Below, piece by piece: positions 26,301-38,300 of a DNA stretch of 64,000 bases; within the stretch, counting starts at the first letter, position 1; each line of letters starts with the position of its first letter. The translations under genes were made by a program, and so were the position numbers. A model generated the notes under the pieces. It was not told the DNA's origin. It saw only the letters and a list, made by a program, of their open reading frames with translations, and did no database searches. This stretch comes from Phlebotomus papatasi. Taxonomy: Eukaryota > Arthropoda > Insecta > Diptera > Psychodidae. The stretch lies in assembly GCF_024763615.1 (NCBI RefSeq), contig NC_077222.1, positions 28,644,001-28,708,000 on the forward strand, given 5' to 3'.

Positions 26301-29300
26301 AAAAAGTGTGAAAAAAGTCACTACAAAACGGTCAATGATTAATTTGTGCGAAGTATAAACAAATTCAAAGACCGTGAGCAGTCCAATCCAAACACTACCG
26401 AACTGAAGTACTATAGGGTAGAGGAATGGTGTGTGGCTACACTAAGGATACAATTGCTTACAGTTTGGTACAGGTTTTCGGTTAACGGAAATAAAATTTT
26501 GGCTAGGATTCTTATGAATAAAATTGTTTTAATTATGCAAAATTCTCCACATCTGACAAATTGGGCCTAGTTAGTCAATTACAGCCAATGTCCAGGTTTA
26601 TTTTGATTTTGTTTTCATCTCCATAGTTCTAAGAACATTTCGGAAAAAATAGGGTCAGTTAAATTTTGGTGAATAAAAAAATTCATTTGATCAGTAAAAA
26701 AAATGAAAAGATTTAGGGGAAAGTCTTTGAATGCGGCAGCCTTTGAATATTTAAATTTTTCTATTATTTTCCAAAGCAAAAACCCTATTGTCTGAACTAT
26801 AGTAAATACAACTAACTATTTTCTATTAACTTCGATTAACAAAATAGAATTTTTGCTTTTGAAAATAAGAGAAAAAAAGTGTTTAAATTCAAGGGCAGAC
26901 CACTTTCCCCTATAACTTCTCAATTTTATCTTTGCTAATAATATTTCATTATTTACAAATCGAAAATACGTTATGTAGCCAAGTAAATAAAAAAAAAGTT
27001 ATATAATTTTGGTTAATTGGTTTTGAATATAAAGGAAGAGTACCAGCGATCGGCAGTGTTACTCGGATCGTCAGGTTAATACCGTATTGATGCTCCAAAC
27101 AAAATGAATTTTTAAAAATTATTAGCTACTTTTTGCTCTATACATTTTGTTACTTTTTACCCCAAGTGGTAATTTTTAATAAAAGGATTTTTGGAGAGAA
27201 GAACTTTTGTGAAATTCTAAAACAGATAGCGGATTCGTATTCAAAAAGTCTAAATTATTTAGAAAATATTCACCAGTGCATCAATTTTGGAAAATAAGTA
27301 GGTAATAATTGTTATCTTCTGCAAGGAAAATATTTCAAAAATAGGGCTAAAAATTTCGATATTTTTTTTATTTTCTAAATTTCTTGTTCGAATTCTAACA
27401 AACTTACGACATTGAAGTAGGTCTACGCAGGCTATCTATAGAAAATAATTTGAGCCGCTATTTTTTTTTCCTTGGAAGATATTGAATTTTGAATTTTACG
27501 ATTTGTGACTTTCTGCCTCAGTATCCCCTACCTTTTCTTAAAGGATACATAATTCAAAATTTCATATTTCAAATTGTGCATAACACAAGTTCTTAAAGTA
27601 CCAATAGGTATTCCTGTGACCCTAAATATTCAAACTCAAATAAAATTAATTATTAAAATTAATTAATTAATAATGGAACATAAATAAATATTTATGTTTC
27701 ATTTAAAGATAGAAAATTCATGAATTAAAAAGAAATTGCTCCAGAATCCTGCATAACTTTTTATTTTTTTTCTTAAGCATTAAAAATTATGGATTTTTCT
27801 AAACTGTACTTAAGAGAAGGCTTTAAGGCTTCGAAAACACTCTGACTTCGAAAACTACATATTTTTCTCATATTCATTTAATTAATTTATTTGAAAAACA
27901 TAAAGTGTTTGAAGCCAGAGTGTCTGGGAAACCTTTCTCTACAAAATTTGATTTTGGTTTAACAAATTTACTAAAATGCTGACCGAAATATTGCTAGGGT
28001 AAGTGTGCCAAATTCCGGCCAGCTTGCAATTTCGGCCACCTTTTTTGTTCCTCGAATTTCCATGAACTTTTAGTTTTTACATACTCTAGAGATACAATGA
28101 AAAAGAATAACAAAAAATGTAGCTTCGACAAACGAGATGACGTGAAAAAGATATTGGAAGAATTCCCGAAGGGCAAGGAACTATGAGAATGAAGGTGGCC
28201 GAAATAGGGCACTAAAGCTATGTCTATATTTTTATTTATTTTAAAATATATTAAGAGTGATTTTAGAGTAAATAAAGACGGTAAACTCTTTACAAGGGTC
28301 CCAGCAACACTCTTACAAAAGAAAGAATAAAAAAAATCAATTTGTATTTAAAATATTACATCTCAAACTTGAGACTTTGACGCTTGAATGCAACAATGCC
28401 GAAATTTGGCACACTTACCCTATATGTATTTTTGATAAAAAAAATAATTGAGATTTCTCTGAAACGGCTAGAAGTGTAATACTGGCCAAGACCCATGCCA
28501 CTGCCCTACTTTGAAGTTGTGTAGTGAGTGTAGTGCGGAGGAAATGGTTGATGTAAAAAAAGCTTCGAAAATTATGAATGAATATGTCGTCACATGGCTT
28601 GAATGGAACGGCTGTTAAAGTCCAAAAGAAGCTGGAGCTACAACGTGTAGACGCCTGGTGCTATGGAACTTTCGGTGCTTTCGTTGGAATGCTTGAGTAA
28701 AGTGGCGGGAGGAAAGTGATGGGGATACAGTGGGGCTGGCTTTTTTGGTGAAGAGAATGAACTTCAGTTTGTGCTATTGCCTTTTTCTAGCCTGGTACTT
28801 GGTGTCTACATTTGGGACCGACTCCATTTTCTTTGACATCCACCCAGAGGGAGAGGCACTTTCAAAATCCCAAGTGGCTCCAACTGTGAACCCACTTTTC
28901 CTCTGGCATAATATGTATTTTAGGCGATTACTCCACGATAAATTTAGAATGATGTATAGTATTTTTTGCTGAAGTACAGAAATAAGTTTGTCGAAGAAAT
29001 TGTGCAGCTTTTGTATTTTGATTGAATGCGTCGATGAGGCTTCTGCCAAAAAATTATTCTTGGAGTTCAACGCGGTCCAATAAATTTGATTAATTCAACT
29101 AAATTTGCCATCAACAAACAACGACTTAATTAATGAGGACGACACACCTCCTTGGCAGGAAGTATCTAAGTTTTCTTTCTATTCTTTGCAGGTTGCTGGC
29201 AAGCGAGAGCCCTCTCAGGAAGCTGAAGCCCAACATTGGATTGAGACAGTTTTGGGTGAACGTTTCCCCCAAGGAGTCCTCTATGAGGATGTCCTTCGCG

Positions 29301-32300
29301 ATGGTGTTATTCTGTGCAGGCTCATGAACAGACTGTCGCCTGGAATTATCCAGCGGATTAATACGTCCGGCGGTGATTACAAAATGATGGACAATATCAG
29401 TCAGTGAGTAGCGGCAAAATTTTAATTATATTTACAGCATTCAAGCAGTGTGTGGCTCGCTTCTGAGCGCCTGCTATACTTGGAGCACAATGGATCACCA
29501 TTTTCTGTACATACGCGTGAGCTCCAATTGCCCCAAACACTCTGGCGCTCCTCCATTGCCGGCCACTCTGTTCCCCCGCCTATTCCATCCATGTAGCAAA
29601 AGGCATCCGTTTGATTTCTCCTTCCCCTGGTGCTTCGGTCACAGTTTGAGTATACAATGTGGAAGCATGGCGGGAAGCTAGAAGGTAGGGAGAGTGCCAT
29701 TTCTCCTGAGAGATGCCAAGGGAGGGTCCCCGGCAAAATCCGCGTCGTGGGAATCTCAACGGTCTCTCTAATGCCACCCGCTGCCGTCTTGTTGACTAAT
29801 TTAGACGCAAACCTGTGCAAACTAGCTCCCTTTTGTTTGTCGTCCTCGGATAATTTAAATTTCTTAGCATAAAGATTGGACGATGTAACCAGGCAGCAGA
29901 AACAAGCAACATGCCTCGCGTGTTACAACAATCGCGCCAAGTTAACCCTTCTTTGACCGATTCGGAAGAACCGAAAAACTATTTTTCAATTAAAAAAGAC
30001 TCCCAAGAAGCAAAATAGCTGCTTTATAGAACCAAGTATTACTGTGTTATCACACTTGCACATTAAAATTTTAATATGATTCACATTAATTGTCGCTGGT
30101 GAGAGTCCAAGTGTGTAATTTGTGTGTTTGAATCATTTTATATTCAAAATTTGATCTATTTGTTGATAAAAAGGTAGACTTGGCCCGCAAAGTGTGATAT
30201 AAATTGATTTATAGCATTAATGCGAAAAATTAATGCGATTTTCTCTTTAATTTTTTAATGTGAAAAATATTTATGCTTTAGGTAAATTTAAACTTATTTT
30301 TGCAGGCCAAGTCCACTTCTTTATCAATAAATAGAAAAATCCTAAATATTAAGTGACTCAAAGACACAAATAACATATTTGGACGCTCACAAGCGACAAT
30401 TAATGTGAATCACATTAAAATTTTAATGTGCAAGTGTGATAACACAGTGCACTTTTAAAAGAATTAAATTGAAAATTTTCTGTGGAAATTCCTATAGCAA
30501 CTCTTGAACCTTAAGAGTGCGCCACTTGACTTATAGTAATCTCAATGATGGAAGCAAGAGCGTTATAAGTAAATAGATAGGTCTTCAGTTCTATAGTGCT
30601 TTACTTAGGGAATTCTATAAGACTATTTTAAGAAAAAAATTGCTGCTTGGGCTCTTAAGTACCCATGAGAACTTTGGCTAAATTAGCCAAAAATCTGATA
30701 AAAATCAGACCAGTAAATTCTTATATGAAATTTAGCACTCTACGTACCATAATTATAACGAATGATCAATGCTTTTAATTAACTTGATCAATATTAAAAT
30801 TTGCTCTCATGAATATACATAGGGTAAGTGTGCCAAATTCCGGCCAGCTTGCAATTTCGGCCACCTTTTTTGTTCCTCGAATTTTCATGAACTTTTAGAT
30901 TTTACGTACTCTAGAGATTATACAATGCAAAAGAATAACAAAAAATGTAGATTCGACAAACGAGATGACGTGAAAAAGACATTGAAAGAATTCCCGAAGG
31001 GCAAGGAACTATGAGAATGAAGGTGACCGAAATAGGGCACCAAAGCTATGTCTATATTTTTATTCATTTTAAAATGTATTAAGAATGATTTTAGAGTAAA
31101 TAAAGACGGTAAACTCTTTACAAGGTTCCAAGCAACACTCTTTCAGAAGAAAGAATAAAAAAAAAATCAATTTGAATTTAAAATATTTCAAACTTAAGAC
31201 TTTGACGATTACATGCAACTATGCCGAAATTTGGCACACTTACCCTATTCCAAAAACCAGTCTCAAAATTTCAATATAATTTTTATTTCTTTCTTATTTT
31301 TTTATATTTCCTAATTGAATCTTTTAAAACGTAGTACCAAGGTGTTTTTTGAAAGCTATCTACGGTAAAATTTTGTAGCCTTGGTTGATTTTTGGAATAT
31401 ACAGAATATTGTAATTTTAGACTCGTCAAACTTGTCTCCAATCTCTACTACCTTTTGAAAATTTTTGAAATTGTCTTCCAAATAAATTAGAATTAGCTTC
31501 ACAATTGGTTCGTGGAACTAATAATATTATGGTAAAATCCGGTTCTATTTAAAAATCAAATTAACTAAATTAAATTAAAGAAATAAATGCCCATATTTCC
31601 CCAATTCAAATGTGCTCCATTTATTTCTAATTATTTTTGAACATCATCTCTTATTATTTCTTTCATTTATTATAACACTTTGAATTTTGTCAGCATAATA
31701 GACTTTAGAACGTTCTTTAAGGATTAAAAATGATCCGGTTACGGTATTAAATGCCCTTATGATAGAACTTAAATTTTCAATATGATTTTGAACAAAAGAC
31801 AAAGGAGGGTTTTTTTCCGACTTCAGTCTTCCAAGTGTTAACCTGCCACGGCAGTAGCGTTCATTGCCCTATCGCGTGGTTTTCAACAGATTTGCCTCGA
31901 GTCTCTTCTTGGCGCCTGGTAGAGCACTTGCTGCTATGCCTGTCAGATTGATGTCACGGACAGCACTGACACTACAGTTGCGGGGCATGTGTGCACCTCA
32001 CCTGCTCCCATGTCTCCTCTTTGGATTAATCGAAAGGGATGTGGCCGTATGGGGCGACCGTATGTCAAGCGAGTAGTGAATTTTAGCAGAGAGGCAACAG
32101 GAATCAATACGAGATGAATTTGCAGGAGCTTGCCAACTTCAAGACCTTGAGGTCTTGTCCACAACTTTACGAGGCTTTCAGAAGTTACTGGAGTCATTTC
32201 GCTCCCTCGCTATCGCAATCGGGGGTGGCGCAATTCGCGATTCACAGCCTGGTACTCCTCGTACTGATTTCTTTTTTGTATTTTGCAATTTACACCCCAA

Positions 32301-35300
32301 TGAATATTTTTTATACCATCGCAAGGGTAGGAATAGAACTTGTAGGAATACTCTCTGTGGGATTGAGACTGAATTGAATGAGAAAATAAGCTGACTTAAC
32401 AGATAGTTTGTTATAAGTTTGGATTAACTAGGACTTATAAGTTCAATTTTGTAGGATTAGTGTCATGTAATGAGTTATTGTTAGTGATAACCATTACTTT
32501 TGGGATTTTCTATGACTTGTTCGTTTTTAATTTACTTTTCTTTTTTAGAATTATCTCATAAACTTATTTAATAATTGTAACTACAGGTTAGGCGATTCAT
32601 TTTGCAATTGGAAAATCAATGGGTTAATAATTCATAGCAGATAAAGCATATGAATTAAACATCTTTATAACATTAAGAATTTCTCGGTTTATAGTTCAAA
32701 AAATTATTTAATTGTTCTGCAATTTTAATTTTATCTTTGTTAAGATTTAACTTGCTGGGAAATCAGAAAATAGACAAAAGATAGCTGACAGATGACTATT
32801 ACCTTACCAATCAATAAGCTTTAAAATTACAAATTTTTTCTATGTGTTTCTTATGGATTTCATCCATAGCTTTTTTTCTGAAATTTGGGATACTGGACTA
32901 GCTATTAAAAAATTAAAATATAATATTATAATGGGCCAAATTCATTTTTAAACATAAAAAAAATAATGATTCGAAGTATAAATCGTCCGAAGGTAACGCG
33001 TTACCCCCTATGATTTTATAATTTTCTATATATATCCAGCAGGTTTACGGTTACTAGAAAATCATTAAAAACAATTATGAAATTTTACTAAAGATTGCTA
33101 AAGTTTAAAGACACTAAAGTTACTAAATAAAAAGATAAGTTGTTACATACGCAAAAGGAGGCTATTTAATCAATTATTTTGTAAATCATGAAAATGGGAA
33201 TCAATAATTAATAAATTTTAAGATAAATAAAGGGACTTGATACAGAATTTTCGTACTTTTAGGTGTTCGGATTACTGTATACAAAATTTCGGTCGGCTTA
33301 CAATTTCGGCCATTTCTTTTACCAATTTCATTTACCAAATTTCCATGCATTTTAGTTTTTGCATACTCTAAATATTTTGCAAGGCAAAAAAACAAAAAAT
33401 ATCGCTTCGACAAATGAGATATTGTGAAAAAGATTTTGGAAGAAATCCGGAAAGACAAGGAAACTTGAGAATGAAAGTGGCCGAAATATTACTCAAAGCT
33501 ATGTTTATATTTTAAACCATTTTTAAAATGTTTTAAGAATGATTTTGGATAAACGAAAGACGATAAGCTATCTACATTACAAGGTTTTAAGCAACAGTCC
33601 TTAAAAAGAAATAAATTAATTTCTAATTAAAGTGCTACATTTTGAACTTAAGATTTTGACGCTTACATGCAACTTCGTCGCAATTTGATACAGTTTACTT
33701 TAGCAAAAATTGGGGTTGTAGGATTAAAAGATAACCAGGATTTTGATTACAAATTTATTTCAATTTCAAAAATAATTTTTATGAATAGTTTAAATTAGAA
33801 TAGATTTCATTAGATTTAGATAAGGTTCCCGGTTGAAATCCCAAAAGGGAAAATCCCGAAAGCCAAAATTCCGAAATCTTAAAACTGTCGTCATAGCTAC
33901 TCCCACAATTGCACCCTGGCTTGTTGGAGTCAAAGGGAAATTTTCTGTGTCTTGGGAAATTATTATACACATTATCCTCCATATAATTTCATCTCTTTCA
34001 GGATTTTGAACATTCGGGATTTTGGCTTTCGAGATTTTTGCTTTCGAGATTTTGGCCCTTTCGGGATTTTGGCATTCGGAATTTTGACTGCCTTCGTAGT
34101 TGAAGATAAATGATAAGGGACGAGCTCTTAAGGCAAGCACGTGTATGAGCACCTTGGCCGCCAAAAGTTTCTATAGAACCCCCAGCATTCCTTTTAATGA
34201 TTTATTCCCTACGAAGGACCAATATGAACAAACTTTCATTGCTAAACCTCTCTGTGATACCCCTGCCGAAGGCGTAACTCACGATCTAATACTAAGGACG
34301 CTTTTATGACAAATCATTCGGGTCTGAGAACGGGTTTAACTATATTGGACAGAAGTCAATGAAGTTTGGTTTTTTGTTTTTTAATAAACTTAAGTCGTTT
34401 AAATAATAAATTGCAAACCTATTCCTAATGAATTGTATACGTTTGCAAAAATCCTGTTTGTTATAAATGTTAGTATTTGAATCCATTCCTGGGCCGCTTC
34501 TAAGCCGCTGCGGTGTCATTGCCTTCTGGGTCTTTGTTACTGTACCTATAAGTTGGAGAGCCTAGCCCACAGAGGCAGTCCGGTCTAGAATGTCAAAGAA
34601 GAAGAACGTGTACTTGGATCTCTTGATGTGGCATCTAGTTACATACTTTGAGAGCCCATTCTCTCTCAATCCTTCTAACATAAAAATCCGAACGGTAGTT
34701 TATAGTAAAATTAAATTCAGCAGAATTTACTTAGAAACTCACTATATAAAGCGAAATGTGAATTTTAAAGTAAATACTAGTGTTTACAAATTAACGAATT
34801 AACTGTTAAAATATCTCTTCATGAAGTGCTTTAGAACTAGAATTTTTGTTCTGGCTAAAAATTGTTATCCACAATCTTAGGTTTAACTTTAGTAGAACTT
34901 TAAGAATCAGGATATCATTAGAAAAGAAATCCGAATTTTTATTAGAACTCCATACTTTGTTTGCTAACAAATAAATGATCCACATGAAAACTCATTGCGT
35001 TATTTATTGTATGGTTATCTTCCATTTGAATTTTTCGGTTTAAAGTTTAGCAAGAAGAGGCAAAACACAATATAAACCCTTTCACGACTAGTTTGCAAAT
35101 GGCAAAATATTTTTGTTGCAAATATTCTTGCACTTACAATACAATGGTTAAACATTTGTTTCGGAGTACTAGGGTCACATACCAATGTGATCATTTCTCG
35201 AAAGTCATTTATTAAAATTAAAAGACTTGTATAGAAGTTCTTATTATGTAATTAAAATCATTTAATAGGTGAGCAGGAATATAGCTATATGTCCTATAAT

Positions 35301-38300
35301 TTTCATTCTATTTACTATTTCCATTTAATCTATTAATTTGGATGTAAATTGTTTAAACATATTTACAGTTTGGGTTTTTTTTTCACATGGATGAATTTAA
35401 TTTCGAATCTGATGTTTAACTTTTAATAATAATTAATAATCATAAAAGCAGTAAAAAACAGTTTTCAATCAACAGGGGTAATTTGAAGAAGAAAAAAACA
35501 TTCTATTTTAAATCACTTTTTTTATAAACAATGCAGAGAAATTCTTCATGTTCGTACAATAAAAATTTAATTATTTCAAATTCGTAAAAAAAACTTTTAA
35601 TGCAAATTTAGAGCACTTTCTTCTTAATCATGTCAGTGAAAACTCATTCAGATCTTTATCGTTGTTTTATGATGATTTATTATGCGTCCTAAGATTTTAC
35701 ACGCCTATCCAGCTGATGCTTATCTCAGTATTAGCATTGATTAAGGGGGCGTTTTAGCAAGTCATACGAGAAATTGCGATGGTTATCTGTGAACCGCCTA
35801 TGCTACTCTTGGCTGCATCTGGGTAGCTTCTGGGACCGCAGCAGTGCCTGAAGCAGCCACATGTGACTGCGGCTGTGGCATTTGGAAGAATGCGCGCCAG
35901 GGAATCTAAGGCAAATGTCGGGTTTGTCACACTTGGTGATGCGGGAAAATGTGCGCGCCTGGTATTTCGTGGCACAGAATTGCTCACCACAACAGCACTC
36001 GATGCTGGCTACAGAAATGGGTATAAAGGCAAGCAAATCTGCGCCACTTGTGCGTGCAGCATCAGTTTTATGCGCCTCGAGTACTCGGAATAAGAGCTCG
36101 TTATTCCCTTCCCTCGGAATTTTTCTCACTCATAAAATCATCTTCAATTTTTTTTTCATTTCCTTTCATTTGCAGATTCCAGCAAGCATGCATCAAATAC
36201 GGCTTAGCTGATGTGGATCTTTTCCAGACCACGGATTTGTGGGACCGCAAGAATATCGCTCTCGTCACCCAAACCATCTTTGCCGTTGGACGTGCAGTAA
36301 GTGAAGCAAAACTTTTTTTTTACGGGGGAAGTTTATGATATTTTATGCGCGTGTTGCTGCAGGGAATGATCTCTAAAATTACAACTTGACTTAGACACAC
36401 TTCAGCTGATATTACGTAAAGAATTTTTGGTTTATTACAAAGAAATTATTATTAACTGTGTCCATTGGTTATTATCGCAATTATAGCTGGACACGAGGCG
36501 CTTCTCTTTGCGGCTAAAACATCAAAAGTTACCTCTAATAATTTCAATTAAATATTATTGGTTTATTCCAAGTTTGACCAATATGACAATTGAAAATTTG
36601 CTTAATGAATTATAAAAAAAAAATAATTTAAAAGTGATTGGCCATAATTAGGGGAGAACCGGCATGTGAGACATTTTTTTTGTTTTGACTTTAACTCTTT
36701 GACGACGAGACCGTTTTCGCGGACCGAAAATCAGCAATGAAAATGAAACCAATGAACAAAACCAGTAAAATTTCTTATATCTGGCCTTCTAAAAGCCAAC
36801 AGAGTCTGATTTGGTGTATTTTTTGTGTCTATGAACGATAGGGACAAAAATAGCCCAAAAATTTAAGTAATTTTTCTAACAATACTAATGAATGATAATT
36901 TTCAATCTAATGAAAAATATAATGTTTAATTGTAGTTTCCTTTCCCAAAACTTTTTTGTTTAAAAAAAATTGGAAGTATAAAAAATATTTAAAATTAATT
37001 TTCATTATGAGAATTTAAAAATTCGTCATTTTTGAGCTTAACAATTTACTATAATAGCAGATAGCTGTAGACTTCCAAAAAATATCCTAGATTCCTTCAA
37101 CCTTCTATTTTGTAATTACGTACAAACATAAGGAAAAAATTACTTTAGGTAGTCAGGAAAAATAATTTTCTTTATGGAGCACCAGTGTTCCAATCGTCCT
37201 TAAAGGGTTAAGGCATTATTTCTGAGTCTCAAAAAATTATTTTGAAATTGTTTATAGCGCCTAGTATACTCGCTATAAAATAATTTGATTAATGCTTTTG
37301 TCACATTTATTTAAATAAACAAAGAATAATCCACCGAGTCTCACACATGCAGGCTCTCCCTTCCTACAAAGACTACAAGCGTTTCTAGAAATTGGATCCA
37401 ATCGCTGATCGTATTGAATTTGAGGTACAAGTTTTTTTCAAGGTAATCAATAGGCAAAAAAAGAAATTACATTATTTATAAAAATCGTAATTCTAGCCTG
37501 ATAGATAATATAGTCAATTTATTCCAAGAGACATTATGTAGTTTTCGGGAATACATAGAAAAACATTGACAGGATAAATGTGGTAAATTTATCAGCAATA
37601 TTAAATCAACAGACAAACGTTTAATTTTAGAATTCTTTTGAGGAGAAAGAAATTATAGCCAGAGCAAATTGGAACTGAATCCTTAAAATCTGTAGACTTT
37701 TTGAACATTTTTCACTTAGGGTAAAGTGGTACAAGTTGGACAGTGGTACAAGTTGGACAATGGTACAATTTGGACAGGGCTTTTCGTCTTGATAAATTTA
37801 ATACTTCATTTTTATTTGTATATTTTTAATGCTTTAGTTTTATAATTTGGTTCCTTGTGCTTAAAAACAAACTTTGTACTGTATTTATCAAGAAAAAAGC
37901 CATGTCCAACTTGTACCGGCGAATTGTCCAACTTGTAACACTAATTCCAAATTATACACTTTACCCTACACGATCATTTAAAATTGACTAAGGAAGTACA
38001 AAAATTCAAATTTTTTGATTTTTCGTGTTGTTTTATTTCCAACTTAAATATTACAAAAATAACCATTAGATTGAAAAAAAAAACAGCAAAATCTCTCCTA
38101 AATTATAATTTCGAGGCATTTGGGATTTAGGAACTTGGTTACTATACAACCCCTAATCTAAAATACGTATAATTTTTCAGGAATAGTAAACTAAAAACAC
38201 TGCCCTAGATTCCAAAGAAATACACGGTAAACAATTTCGGCACATACTTGTTCCAAAAACTAGCTCGTCCACGGACACCATAATTTTTGGCATAATCCGC

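Noticed and set aside
28774..29070. 98-codon minus ORF before Mp20-like exon 2
   Set aside because: No recognisable domain or splice context; kept only as part of the GC-richer intronic block.
29105..29191. Upstream in-frame extension of Mp20-like exon 2 starting MPSTNNDL
   Set aside because: The extension crosses a clean polypyrimidine-AG acceptor (TTCTTTGCAG) and has no family similarity; VAGKREP is the conserved exon start.
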